Positions 48,136 through 59,999 of a stretch of DNA of 64,000 nucleotides are shown here, in pieces. The position numbers and the translations under genes were made by a program. Position 1 is the stretch's first letter. Every line of letters begins with the position of its first letter. The stretch covers positions 31,031,831 to 31,095,830 of the forward strand of contig CM034543.1 in NCBI GenBank assembly GCA_020002185.1, given 5' to 3'. The stretch comes from Paraescarpia echinospica (lineage: Eukaryota; Annelida; Polychaeta; Sabellida; Siboglinidae). The notes below the pieces were generated by a model. The model worked only from the letters and a program-made list of their open reading frames with translations, had not been told where the DNA came from and ran no database searches.

Positions 48136-48563
48136 AGCAACCGGTCAGCAATGTTTATCATATCAAAATATGTTCCATAGGGATGAACTATTTCAAAAAT
48201 CATAACTAAATCTTGCCTGTCCACATGATACTAATAAGTGAAATGTTTTATCTTGGCCCAAGGACAAATCTTGGTGTCATTTGAAAGGATCCACTTTCTG
48301 TTAATCAAGCGTCATCTAGATTTCCCGGTAACCGTTCATAGAACACCTATAAACGGATAAACAATCGTGACGATTTTGGTGTTCTGTACGGTTCCGAACG
48401 ATGTTGGCGGCGGGTACTCAGTACACTAATCTTCCGCAATGCAGCGGCATATGTTTAGACATGCGCACTTCACTTTTTTATTTGAAGTTATAAGTTCCAC
48501 CAACTATTAAACGGCGGCGAAAATTACGTGCTTTGATGGCAGCGAAACATATATCTACGTCGG

Positions 48564-48651
48564 CGTGACGTCACGATAATGTACGCCAACCAACGGATAC
48601 TAAAGGTCAAAATCCGTTGCGTTGGTTGGTATACGTGATTGTGACGTCACG
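48564..48651. promoter_or_regulatory. Hairpin with two TGACGTCA palindromes
   Basis: Arms 48564-48598 and 48612-48651 are imperfect inverted repeats carrying CGTGACGTCACG, GTACGCCAACCAAC and CAACGGAT. TGACGTCA, the consensus CRE, is at 48566-48573 and 48642-48649. It lies about 400 bp before the visible TMEM272-like exon; regulatory use is inference. Confidence 0.5.
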
Positions 48652-49051
48652 TTTAAAAGAGGGTGGAGCTTATAGCATGAAATCAGAGAGTGGTGTATCA
48701 TTCGGTAGATTGGTGAACTGTTTCGACAAACCAACAACGGCACATTTGTAGGTCCGATTATAGTTTATTTTAGGAACGGTTATCAGAAAACCATTTATTC
48801 ATTTGAATATCAAAAAGCGTAAGCTTTCAAATGATATCAAGATTGTTGGAATCGGACGAACCGTATTGGTACTTGCAATCGTTCAAAACGCGTTATGCGA
48901 CGTGTTTCGATTTGTTCATTTTTTGCTCGCATATCTATTTTTAGTTTTACGTAATATAATAAATATGTGTCGCTGCCTCTTTGACGCTACTGTTGGAGTT
49001 CAGTACTATATAATATGGCCTATATACATATGTAAAATAACACCATTTTAG

Positions 49052-49872
49052 GCTGCGTCTACATGGGTCAGTGTCGTCGAGAAAAATTCACCCCAGTCTA
49101 TCTTGTCACTGCCGGCGGCATGGAATTAATGTGTGCCTTCTGTCATCTATTGGTGAAGAAGTACGCAAAAGACGCGAAGTCAGGCACATGGGACTTCCCT
49201 CAGTTCGGGTTCTGCTTGTTCTACATTGGTTGGTTCATAGCAGGTAGGTTTGTATACAAGGAAGATATTTTAGATGTATTATTGCTGGTTCTTATATCTG
49301 ACAACTCAAGTTAGTTACTCGCCGCAGGAACTCTGTGAAATTAATATTTCCTGTTGACGAATAACCAAATCAACAGGGCAAAGTGGTGCACTGTGGGTTT
49401 ATTTCGGAACTACCGAGCAGCAATGCATACCTCGACCAAATCCCTCATCAGAGGGTTAACCGACGACATGAGAGAAGTGTCTTTTTTGTTTCATGTAAAC
49501 GACGTCAAATGTGCGATTTTAGCCGAGCAATTTTCGAAAAGGGTATAAAAGAAACACTAGTCTAACGTTGTATTAAGTGTCAATGCTATATTTCCACTAA
49601 ATCCATTGATAGTACATTTTGTTATTAATATTATCTGGTGTTGATTTGGCTATTGTCAACGAAAATATATCTCTGTTCAGGGATGCGTACATCATGTGCA
49701 CCGTCGATTTGCAGGCAACTTTTGGATTTATGGCACATACAAGAACTTCGACGGTTGGGATTTGAGCAGCCCTGAGTATTGCCATCCAGTGCTGCTCTGG
49801 TCGGCATTCTGGATTATGAATGCAACATACGCAACCTTCGCGATGATGATGATCTTCTCGTGCTGCCGATAA
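49052..49872 (+). CDS. TMEM272-like membrane protein, last two exons
   Basis: Exons 49052-49243 (acceptor ATTTTAG, donor GTAGGT) and 49715-49872 (acceptor TTTGCAG, stop TAA) join in phase across a Gly codon. The product reads CVYMGQCRREKFTPVYLVTA, MELMCAFCHLL, FCLFYIGWFIAG, NFWIYGTYKNFDGWD, YCHPVLLWSAFWIMNATYA. Motifs of a short Cys-containing loop, an IYL/VYL hydrophobic segment, WFIAGN-WIY and YC-x4-L-x4-AFW are those I associate with invertebrate TMEM272-like four-pass proteins. Three hydrophobic segments are visible. The N-terminal Pro-rich and first membrane exons should lie upstream on the plus strand but are not found between the gap and 49.05 kb. Function unknown in the family; plasma or internal membrane. 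Confidence 0.75.
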
Positions 49873-49927
49873 CTCGTCGAGTCGTGCCAAAAACGTACGA
49901 CAACTAATGAACATTATGGTGTATCTG

Positions 49928-49995
49928 TGTGTGTGTGTGTGCGTGCGTGAGTGTGTGTGTGTGTGTGTGTACGCGTGCGTGTGTGTATGTACGTA
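49928..49995. repeat. (GT)n-rich tract
   Basis: GT runs with GCGT interruptions, starting 56 bp after the stop of the TMEM272-like gene and thus probably in its 3'UTR. Confidence 0.9.
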
Positions 49996-50134
49996 TGATA
50001 TATATATGTATGTATGGTTAGATTTGTTAAATTTGTTGTATATAATCATATTCTGTAAATCATATTTTACACTACATATTGAAGACGACGCAGTCGTCAG
50101 TTCACGGTAACATTCAAGTACCGACACCAACCAT

Positions 50135-51079
50135 TTTGTGAAGAAGGACTATGCAAGGCAACTATGTGATAGTGAAGATTTGTTTTTTAAGAATCATTGA
50201 ATACAATTATTTTGTGTATGACAGTGTGTTTAGAATGAAGTTTCAGACACATCTGTGACCAATTACACTGCCCTCCCTCAAATTCTCGCTGTAGGAGAAG
50301 TTATCTTCCTTCTTGTTTTTACCGTAAATTATTATAATAAACACTGCAGTCGCATAAAGGAAGAACAGTTTGACGAACACCTACTATTATAATAATTCCC
50401 TAATGTGAAGAACGGACCCATCGTTTACAAATACCCAAACCGATGGCTTTGGACATGGCATAATTGGCGCGTATCCAATGTTGATTACATTCGTCATATT
50501 AGATTTTGACAAAATTCAAATTTGCATGCAACTTGTTAGTGTCAGCATGTCTGTTAGCTAGTTGATGTAATGGGTCGAAACCTTCCCCCCTGAGGCCAAA
50601 TAATTCCGCTTGGGTAGCTAGTTCAGCCTGGAGGGAAGTAAGTTTGCTCGATTATGAATCGTGACTATGAGAATGAATTGACGCTGCGGCAATACTTTGA
50701 ACTTCACCGCGACAAATCATAAACACTATCATTTTCGACAAAGTATAACGATATTCAACAGCACTCCTCTCGACTCTGCGAAAATTGTCGGACATTAATA
50801 CCTCTTACGAAATCATATATATCCGACAGCATTAGAGTCTGTGGCTCAAATGTGATGGATATTTATGGGAAATGTGCAATCCGAGACGGGAGAATGCATA
50901 ACCAGCCAAAAATCGACGTACCTCCATCTTTCCATGATGACGTCAGAAATGAATCTCCGCGCGTGAACGTTTCTTTACGTAACAGTGTGCAGCCGTGGTT
51001 CCCGCCATCACAAAGCAGAGACAGGTAACCTTAGCCGCGTGTTTCTCCAATGTGGCTTATATATAGCTTCGTTGTGCGA

Positions 51080-51127
<48 letters not shown>

Positions 51128-53990
51128 TGTGTGTGACCGTACGTGCGTGTGTTTGTGTCTTTGTGTCATCTTTGCCCAGTTACACTGCGCGTCCTCAGAT
51201 TGGCGTGGTAGTAGAAGCTCACTCCCTTCACGATTTTATAATGAGATTCACCACAATAAACACTGCTTTCGTATGAACTAGGAACGTATTTAATGACAGC
51301 AGCTGATATATTTTATATTCTTGTTTGAAGGAAGGATCCGTAGTTTAAAATACACAAACCGGTCACTTTTGAAAAAAAAATGATGGACGACTTCAATCTC
51401 ACTTATACGTTAACATATTCAGACCCGTAAGTAGCTTTTCACAATGGGGGGGTTCACATTTTATCAATTCAGACACCAGGGGCGCCACAAGTTCATGTAG
51501 AGGTCATATTTTGTCACAATGTAGAGGGCCCCGCACGTTCAGGTAGGGGCTCGTAATGCAGAAGGTTACATTTCTACCTGCAATAACAATGAAGTGGGTG
51601 TGAGATTGGTGACCATGTTTTTTCTTCTTATATTCTTTCATCTTATGTACAAACACCACATTAGCATCACCATTAGGCTCATAACGATGTCGTTTTGGGT
51701 GTGCGTTTTCAGACAAAGTGGGACTCCTATGTGATCTGTCGAGATTTGTCCCATTTTGTTGCCTGATTAAGCTTAATTTACACCTAATTGTATTTATAAA
51801 AGCCAACACGCAGTGATAGTTTATTGTTAATATAACTGACTTATTTACTCGAAACCCTTCGCTGTGTTTGCAGTTGTTTGTTCATATTAATATAATATAC
51901 AAGGCACCGAAGAGTGTGGGTGTGTCCAAGTTATTTTTTAGAATAAACAGTTAACGTGTGACATTTACAATCTGGTTTTCTCTCAATTAGTACATTATAT
52001 TTATCTGATCTGATGTGCAAAAGTTCCAACTTTATAATAAAAATAATTATGTTAGTAAATTAACAAACCTTTATAAAACGTGCCCTGTAAAAGGAAGATT
52101 AGAAACATTATTGTTCTCTTGTGGAATTTGAATGAAATTCTAGGTGTCAAACAGTAAAGTACCATATGCTGTACATCATACTGACTCCTGGACAAAACTA
52201 ACTGTATTTTACAACTATACGGAACACAAAATGGACATAATAACTGATAATAAAGGCCCTTCACCCATTCTTGCCTCCTCATCAGCGATAAGGCTCCCCT
52301 TTATGAGATCTACAAACACGCAACTAGCAACCACAGTATTTTGGCTACCATACAGCCACACAGTTACACGATTTCTCATCAGCACGCGTATTTAAAATAG
52401 ATGAAGCTAAACTTTATTGTGTATTGGTTGAATAAAATTATTTATCAAAATTTGCGTTTCAGCGCAATAGTTGAAAATAATAATTTGTGTTAAGTCAGAT
52501 GAGTTTGTCTACCGGGTTTGCAGCTTGTAAGAAATACACTCGCTACACATCTTCAAGGGATTCTTTGAGAATTTTAATCTCTTTGTAATGTACGCAATTA
52601 TTAGGTAATCCTGTTAATATGATTGTTTCATGTAATTCTATGCCTTTATTTCATTATAATTATGTTTTATTAATCACTAATGACCCTGACAATATATCGA
52701 AAAAATTACCGCGAACGCGGAGTTTCTACTTTGGGTCCACCTTCACGATCCGTATAAGGCATGCTCATGAATATTATGGACTGTCCGTCAGACTTCGATT
52801 AGCTACGCCGAGTTAATAGATTCAAGAAATACGTCATCAACATGTGTGTATATGGATTAGCCACCGCCATGCGAATGAGTCGTGACCAATAAAATTATCA
52901 AAATGAGACGTGGACCAGCTGCTGTTTATGTCACAGACTCAGCAAAGAAAAGAAAGAAAATATATGAAATAAACGGTGAATGACAGACGGATTGATTTAA
53001 AAGAAAAAACTCCATGCATGAAGCCGCCGATGGCGACGCCGATGTCATATTGAATTATTGGCATTGTTTTTGTTGGAATATAAAAACTATGGTACTATCA
53101 TGTACCTTTTTCACTAGGTACAACTGGCTATACATTTTGAAGCGAAGTTTTAATGAAACGTTTAGTTAACAGAAACTTACTGAAGCTGAGAAACAGTCAA
53201 TAATGAAACCATTTCATTTGCACCATAAATCCAGCTGCTATTGCCATAATCATTATAAATACATTATACATCATTGTAGTGATTTACGGTATTGAAATAG
53301 GATAGGTGGTTATGTACTTTCCTGTCTATATAAGGTTTACTTTTAGTTTGAACAACGTAGATATATAAAGAGCACAACATTATTGTCGACAAAATATTAA
53401 AATATATTGCAACAGTGTAAAAACAATGTTTTATTTTGTACTGGGAGTGCAATAATTATTTGTTCTGCCCATCATTTAGAGTAAAAGATATTGATTTTTT
53501 TCTGTCGAACTTCTGTTTCGATAACAAATAAAATGGCCATTGTATGATGGAAATAAAGTTATAAAATTACAAAACTTTAAAAGTAATGCATATCTTAAAA
53601 CACTGTTTTCAGTCATCATTGGTGTATTTAGCTCAAGCAGATCCCTAAAACATTTTGAATGTTGTGGAACATTTATATTTTATGAATTTTCCTAATTATT
53701 GTAAAAGCAACTTTGTCGACATCTTTTTATAGACTACTCCCAGTATAGTTCACTTAATACAAACTTGTTTAAACAAATTTTGAAGAATATGCTGTAGAAC
53801 ACAATCCAAGCATGATGAGCATAAGAAAGCATACATTTTATTATGTACTCCTACTTTGCAAAAGCTGGCTAAATGGAAAATAAATACAAGAGAACCTTGT
53901 TATGTTAATTCAGTCAGACTAAAATCCCAATCCATTACTTTGGCATATTTTTAATTTGCTTCTCCATAATTACCTGTATGCATTGGTCAT
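50135..53990. other. No gene recognised
   Basis: Contains a (GT)n tract at 51081-51135 and otherwise AT-rich DNA. ORFs of 60-100 codons lack domains, splice pairs or start context. Confidence 0.45.
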
Positions 53991-53993
53991 ATA

Positions 53994-54181
53994 CAGTGCA
54001 CTGCAAATAACGAATCCGAACTCACATAAGTGAATTTTCGCTAAGTTAAGACAATCTCTTCCTCGGTCCAGGGCAAAGGTCCCAATAAGGGGACCTTCTG
54101 ATAACTTTCTAGTTATCCGAAATTCCACTTATCAATATTGTCATAGGTCCCTCGAAATTCGACCTTATCCAGAGTGCACCG
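53994..54181. mobile_element. 188-bp MITE with TA target site (pogo/Tigger-like)
   Basis: Left end CAGTGCACTGCAAATAACG and right end, inverted, CGGTGCACTCTGGATAAGG match; TA flanks both sides (53992-53993 and 54182-54183). No coding capacity. Terminal sequence and TA duplication fit the Tc1/mariner-pogo group. Confidence 0.6.
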
Positions 54182-54183
54182 TA

Positions 54184-56145
54184 TATTTTCCTTTATTCTT
54201 GCTCTAATAATTCATGTTGTATATAATTATACATATGGGTCATTCTTGTGAAAAGTGTACAGTAACCGTAAAGTAACATGTCAAAAATTAATGTTTAATT
54301 TGTTTTTAGCGAGTACTATTATTATGAAATGTGCTATTCACATGAAGCACCGCAACTTGATCTGATCTATTATTAGATTTAAACAAATATATTCATGGAT
54401 AAAAACTGATGTCTACTAGAGTGCAGATCTGCTGGTGTGAAATATTCATATCGCAAAATTCCCTGGCACATGGTATTGTGTACTTTTTAACAAACCTAAA
54501 ACATTTACATCTAATGATGACATGCCAGCCAGGTTTACTAACAATCGTAGTTGTAGCATTAACAACAGTCTGTGAACGTACGAATCGCACATTTTTATGT
54601 TTCGGTTCAACTAAGTGCGGAAACGGGGACTTTTTTAAAAACGGCTCATTGGAATTTGGAAAGGCACGATCCGTAAACACACATACCGAAATCCCAGAGT
54701 TAGACAACAAAATTACACCCACGACCAGGTTAATTCTAGCATACTATGGTTGCATATACTGATATTTTAGTGTGCATTTTCGTTCACTGTATGTCAAATG
54801 TTGGACAATGCAGTTTTACAAACTAGAAAGGCGAGTCCCTTGCCTAAGGCTATGTTAGTTACCGTAGTAGAGGCTCGACAGACTCGGTGACAGTCCCAAC
54901 GGCAGCTGATACCGACTGCAGCCGTCCGCGTCGGCGGATGTTATAATTCGATTTAATCTAAACGTTTCTCGGCTGACGGCATTGAGAAGCAGGATAAATA
55001 AACAATGCATACGCGTCATACACTTATAAAAATAGCTGTCAATATACATATGTCTACAAATTGCTTATTTACAATGCCATTGCTTGAATCAACTCTCCTC
55101 GGAACCAGACATGCTAGCTGTGTGTGTGACGTCACCGGTCTTTGTGTGGGTCACTGCGCGTGCATGAATATTCCTTACACAGGCTGCAGAATTAATCATG
55201 GCAACAAGCTGAAAATGATTCGCGTAAACACAATTGTTTATCGGCTTTTTACGCAGATAACACCCAAATTATGCATACACATGCAAGACATACGTAGCAG
55301 AGAAAGTACTTATGGGAAATTAATACGTATTGATACGGTAGACCTCGAATGTATACTAGCTTACCCTTTAAGTTGTAAATTGTTGAGAATAGCCCCTTTA
55401 ACAATCGGTAGTTACCTTAAACAGCATACTAAAACAAAAATCTGCACCACTCGTTTACTTTTTAATAGAGTGCTGATGATAAATCACTAATTATTTTATA
55501 TTGCTTAATTTATGTGCTCATAATTGTTAAATAATCGTCACCCCGTTCATTCACCAGTATTTGTGTACATATGTCACCTCTAAGTGACTACAATTTGGAC
55601 TCATAATTTTACGTTTGGGGCAAAACTGGTTTCTTGTGTATTTGTTACCCCCGTGCGTTTACATAACAGGAAACCCCGGGATAGTGTGAATCCCTTGTGC
55701 ATGGCAAATTAGATGCGATGGTCCTTTGACGCCCATTCTTTTAGTGACTGCCCTTTTTCACACCGGCATTGGAGACGGACCGCTCAGCCAGGCTCCCATA
55801 CATTCAGTGATGATCACTTAATAGATAAGGGTTCTCCCGTTAACATCTGTACAAATCAGGCTTAACTGGCATTCCTTGTAATGCTTGAACACTACTCAGC
55901 AGCTTTTAGGAGGGGGGGGGGTTAACGCTTCTGGGAAACATGGAACACAATTAGTGGTTCACATTTTAAAGATGCAATTTCGAGGGGGTTCACAAAAAGG
56001 GGGGCTCACCTGAACCACGTGAACTCCCCTGGCTATGGGCCGGGTCTCAAATTGTAGGCAATTTCTTTCACTCCAGTTCACGCATTTGTTGAAATGTGTT
56101 GCTACACAAGTTCACCTGGTATTGTGACTTTATCCGATCTCAGTG
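54184..56145. other. No gene recognised; two unassigned ORFs
   Basis: Overlapping frames of 109-117 codons (54393-54762) and one of 161 codons (55005-55490, plus) have no start context, no splice partner and no motif. The last contains TGACGTCA at about 55126. I treat them as chance. Confidence 0.4.
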
Positions 56146-56149
56146 ACAT

Positions 56150-56700
56150 GATGTTATGCGTTTGAGGTGTGATGTTTGAGACATGACGTGTGTGAAGTGT
56201 GACGTGTACATCATGTGACATGTGTGAGTTGTAACGTGTGCGGGACGTGACGTATGCAAGACTTGTAACGTGTGTGAATTCTGAGGTATGACGTGAGAGT
56301 GACGTGTATGATATATGACGTAAGAGGTGAGATAACGCTGTATCTCTCTATCTCAACGCCGCAGTCGATGCAGTTCTCTAGCTGCATTTTTGTTTGGTAC
56401 ATTTTGAAACGCAGCATCATTACGAATTACCGTGCAGTAAGGTAACATTTGAATGACTGTTCGATTACCTGGTGATCACATCACCCTGTGTATGACTGAG
56501 TATCTCTTGCAGTCCCACTGAATACCTGAATACACTGAATACATATGTATGTACGTGGTGGCAACACGTTGCCACCTGCTGTTCAGTGTTCTGTTTTCAC
56601 ATGTCAGTTCAATAACTGTCCGATTACGGGTGATCACATCACCCTGTGTCTGATTGGAGATATCTTGCAGTCCCACTGAATACAGGAATGAACACGATGT
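56150..56700. repeat. Two small tandem repeat blocks
   Basis: 56150-56330 has many GTGACGTGTG-like words. 56461-56540 and 56622-56695 are a duplicated segment with GTGATCACATCACCCTGTGT and TTGCAGTCCCACTGAATAC. Confidence 0.7.
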
Positions 56701-57273
56701 GACATGCTCTACTGTGTTCTGTTTTTACATGTGGATGTGGATCTGATATAATAAGTCAGTTAACCAACGAGACACATGTAACGAGCTCACGTACGCTTCT
56801 GCACCTTCACGTCGGGCTGAAGAATAAATGTGAGAGAATAAACATTTGTGCAACAGTTTCTCGAATACCTTTTCCACCAAGTCGAACATACAACCATATA
56901 CGGACTTAATGAACCGTAGACAAAGAACTGTTTGAGGAAGCAAGAGGGGGATAGGGGGAAATACCTAATACATGGGGGAGATGCGACGTTGAAACCCCCG
57001 ACACGTGAGATAAAGATCACGTCGACAATCCTGTGATATAGACGTGTTGTGATAAAAGGATGTGTGCACGAGTAATTAATGTATTGAAATCGTTCCAATG
57101 TTCCGATCGTGAAAGTATATTTTCTCGATTATTTCGTAGACGCTACATAATACGTGCCATAATACGTGCATTTTACTAATTTAATCGTTTCATAACAAAA
57201 CTTGTTTTTAGTGATTTCCGGAAATCTGTGGTCATACATAAATCAAAACACATCCATTTTTGCCGGAGTACGT

Positions 57274-57279
57274 TTTATT
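57274..57279 (-). promoter_or_regulatory. Candidate poly(A) signal of the secreted-precursor gene
   Basis: AATAAA on the minus strand about 232 bp after the stop codon at 57511, a plausible 3'UTR length. Confidence 0.4.
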
Positions 57280-57510
57280 ATCACTGATTCACTGACCACA
57301 TATAATGTCATACAATGTGTCAAGACAGCTCACCGTGGTACAAGAAATCATACCATGTAACAAGTTACCGGTGATAGCTCAGGTGGGTAAGGAATGTTCA
57401 CATATATAGTTTCCATGTTTCCAAGATCACACAAACATTATAATAAAACTATGGGGCGGAGTGAGCATGACACATAGACGAGTGAACTATAACTGTATAA
57501 AGCGAATCCA

Positions 57511-58140
57511 TTACAAAGAGTCAATTGTAATCAAGTGATAACGTTCGTTGACACCTCCTTGCTTTCTTCTGTTGGCGTTGTGGCGACCCTTGACGGACAA
57601 GTGGTGAACCACATGCGCTACCTGGCGTGCGTTGCCTCTATAAGGACCAACATATAACGTACTTGTAGAAGACGCATTTGCACTTGCAGCCGCCGTGACT
57701 TTTACCATAGCGTAGATCCACCCACCGCGCCAGACGTAAGCTTCGCAGAATCTGTTCCCTCTACTCATGCATCCATCCAGCGTCCCCCAGGCGTTTCCAC
57801 TGTACCAGTAGAAACAGGCACACCCAGATCGGGCTCGTCCACCTTTAGACTTTAGGCCCTTCGCTCCTTTGTGTTTTGGTGGTGGGGGTGGTGGGATTTT
57901 AGCTGCAACATGTGCATGTTAGCATTTTGTAAACAAAAACTGCTGTACCTAAGATGATCTGTTATGACATATGCTTGAAATTAGATACGCCGTTAAATTA
58001 GGCGTATATATGTGCTTAATCAAAATGTTGTTGGAAATTGTCATGGTGTAAAAATAAAATATATTAAAAAAATTATTCCTCTTGTAAAATATACATATAT
58101 ATATATATATATTTAAATATATATATATATATATTTAAAT

Positions 58141-58174
<34 letters not shown>

Positions 58175-59323
58175 ACGAGAAATAAGCTCAAATCGTACAA
58201 TACCTCTTATGGCACGATCGCCTGTAACTGTAAAGAAGGAAACATACATAGGTAAGTGACTTGACATAGTTGCTTACTCGTCCATGTAGAAAACAGGGTA
58301 ACTTGGTAATTAACACAAACACAAACACACAAACAGACGCACAAACATCCACACGTGTATATGCACGAAACATGCACGCATACCCACATACACGTACACA
58401 ATACTGACATACTCACAGACACGCACATGTACGCAATCATGCAGGAAAACAAGCGCAAACATACACCTAAACAAACGCAAACACATACACAATACACGAA
58501 CACACACACATATTCACTTATACGCACGCACGTACGCATGCACACACACACGCGCTCGCGCGCGCGCGCGCACACACACACAAACACTCACTCACTCACT
58601 CACTCACTCACTCACTCACTCACTCACTCACTCACTCACTCACTCACTCACTCACCGGACACATCTTCGCTGTCTTCATTCACTGACACACTTGTGTCGA
58701 CCGCTTCTTCCAGTAGATCAGCCTCACAATTAATCACTTTGAATATTAATACCGCTTTTAATATGTTTTGGCGAACATACATTTATATCGGCGCAGAGGG
58801 GAAGTATGTCTTAGAAACACAAACTACGTTACATATGTATGTATTCTAGATGGCGATACTGTACAAGAACACAAATCGAGATGATAGCCAGTACCGAATT
58901 TTTATGCGGCCGGGGGGACACCACTGACAGCATTGCACAGAAGGATTACTGCGTCGCCATCTAACGATAGTCGCCTGAAGACTATCACTCATACTGAAAA
59001 AAATGCGTAGGAGAAAATTTAATGAAAAAAGTAATAAGACTAATGAGTTAACCTCTTTTTGTTGTTACAGTTGTAACACATTCTCTATCTGTATAATCCT
59101 CTAAGAGTAATCCTCTGTGACGTTTTTTAAACAATATTACGTTGTGTTCGATTGCATCGTTGAACAAAAAAACTCTCCCCCTTCTGTCTATATTCGCTCA
59201 TTACATAACCTTATATACGAGGTAACCAACAATATTAACATAGGCACTTACTTCATCAGCTGCGTAAGCCGCTACAAACGCCAACGCCAGGAAGGCGAAC
59301 AATACGAGGACACTCGCACGCAT
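57511..59323 (-). CDS. Novel secreted cationic precursor, 184 aa, four coding exons
   Basis: Coding exons on the minus strand: 59252-59323 (donor GTAAGT), 58656-58722 (donor GTGAGT), 58204-58227 (24-nt micro-exon, acceptor TTTACAG, donor GTATTG) and 57511-57902 (acceptor GTTGCAG). Phases 0, 1, 1 agree throughout, total 555 nt. Exon 1 is a signal peptide (MRASVLVLFAFLALAFVAAY, then AADE). Exon 2 is acidic (ADLLEEAVDTSVSVNEDSED). The micro-exon gives TGDRAIR, a possible processing site. Exon 4 opens with KIPPPPPPKHKGAKG, then a Lys/Arg/Gly stretch, four Cys at about residues 82, 84, 99 and 107 amid Trp/Tyr, an Ala/Ser/Thr stretch near 124-136, and a basic His/Arg tail. Signal plus acidic pro-segment plus cationic Cys-bearing region is the layout of many antimicrobial or matrix precursors. 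I recognise no family. The acceptor of exon 2 has a poor pyrimidine tract and is the weakest link. Confidence 0.6.
58085..58180. repeat. (AT)n and (GA)n tracts
   Basis: AT runs broken by TTTAAAT, ending in GAGAGAGAGAGAG; they lie in the last intron of the precursor gene. Confidence 0.9.
58585..58655. repeat. (CACT)n tetranucleotide array
   Basis: About 18 units. On the minus strand it is (GTGA)n beginning exactly at the donor of the acidic exon of the precursor gene, after a GC-alternating and AC-rich patch at 58540-58582. Confidence 0.97.
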
Positions 59324-59468
59324 TATCTCCACACGGCAAGTCTGTACAAGAAAACAACTGGAGTTCGTGAAATAGACGTACGAGCCGTTAACCAAATCTA
59401 TTCAGTACTTGCAGAACAACTTTTAACATATTATCTTCTTATTAAAAACAAACATCAAACCAACTTAC

Positions 59469-59552
59469 CTGATTCTGCAACAAGAAGGTCTTCGGTCCGG
59501 TATCGAGTCCTGCTCTGTCGGTGTTGAATCACACATACTCCCTCTTTATATA
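59469..59552 (-). promoter_or_regulatory. TATA box and non-coding first exon of the precursor gene
   Basis: Minus-strand TATATAAA at 59552-59545. About 30 bases on, transcription should start near 59522. The sequence then runs to AATCAG-GTAAGTTG, a strong donor ending a first exon at 59469. The next acceptor TTTTCTTGTACAG opens exon 2 at 59341, 18 nt before the ATG. The signals are correctly ordered and spaced for one promoter. Confidence 0.65.
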
Positions 59553-59921
59553 GCAACCACCCGTGGCTGTCGTGCTGTGCCTACGTGATCCTTGTCTCGT
59601 ACACAAACACAAAACGAACCTTTTTATTAAAATGCAGACATGACGTTTAACGCGATGTCAAACAAACCAGAGATTACTTCAGCATGAACACGTGTTCACT
59701 GGCACCTGGATTATATGTTAGTGCCTTCTCGAATTTGCCGTCACAAGCAGGTGCGTTTTTCAAAAAGGTAGTTTGTACTTACAAGAAATACAGCTTTTTA
59801 GTTGAGTATCTGCGTCATCATCATCTTGTCGTACCGAGGGCGGATCTCATGAAAGTAGCTCAAGCTGCATATTGTCTGATATTGACCTTTATTATCACTC
59901 TCCAAACAGCGACTCGTTACC

Positions 59922-59967
59922 GGTCGCGAGCTCCTCCCAACTTCATTCTTGGAGGGAGCTCGCGACC
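59922..59967. repeat. 19-bp inverted repeat (hairpin)
   Basis: GGTCGCGAGCTCCTCCCAA at 59922-59940 pairs with TTGGAGGGAGCTCGCGACC at 59949-59967 (one mismatch region), with an 8-nt loop. It lies about 370 bp upstream of the precursor promoter on the minus strand. Confidence 0.75.
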
Positions 59968-59999
59968 AGAAGAGAGCCTCTACTTGTAAATTACATTAT

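Noticed and set aside
54393..54762. Overlapping 109- and 117-codon ORFs on opposite strands
   Set aside because: Mutually shadowing, no motifs, no conservation evidence inside the window.
55005..55490. 161-codon ORF
   Set aside because: No domain, splice partner or start context; AT-rich composition like its surroundings.
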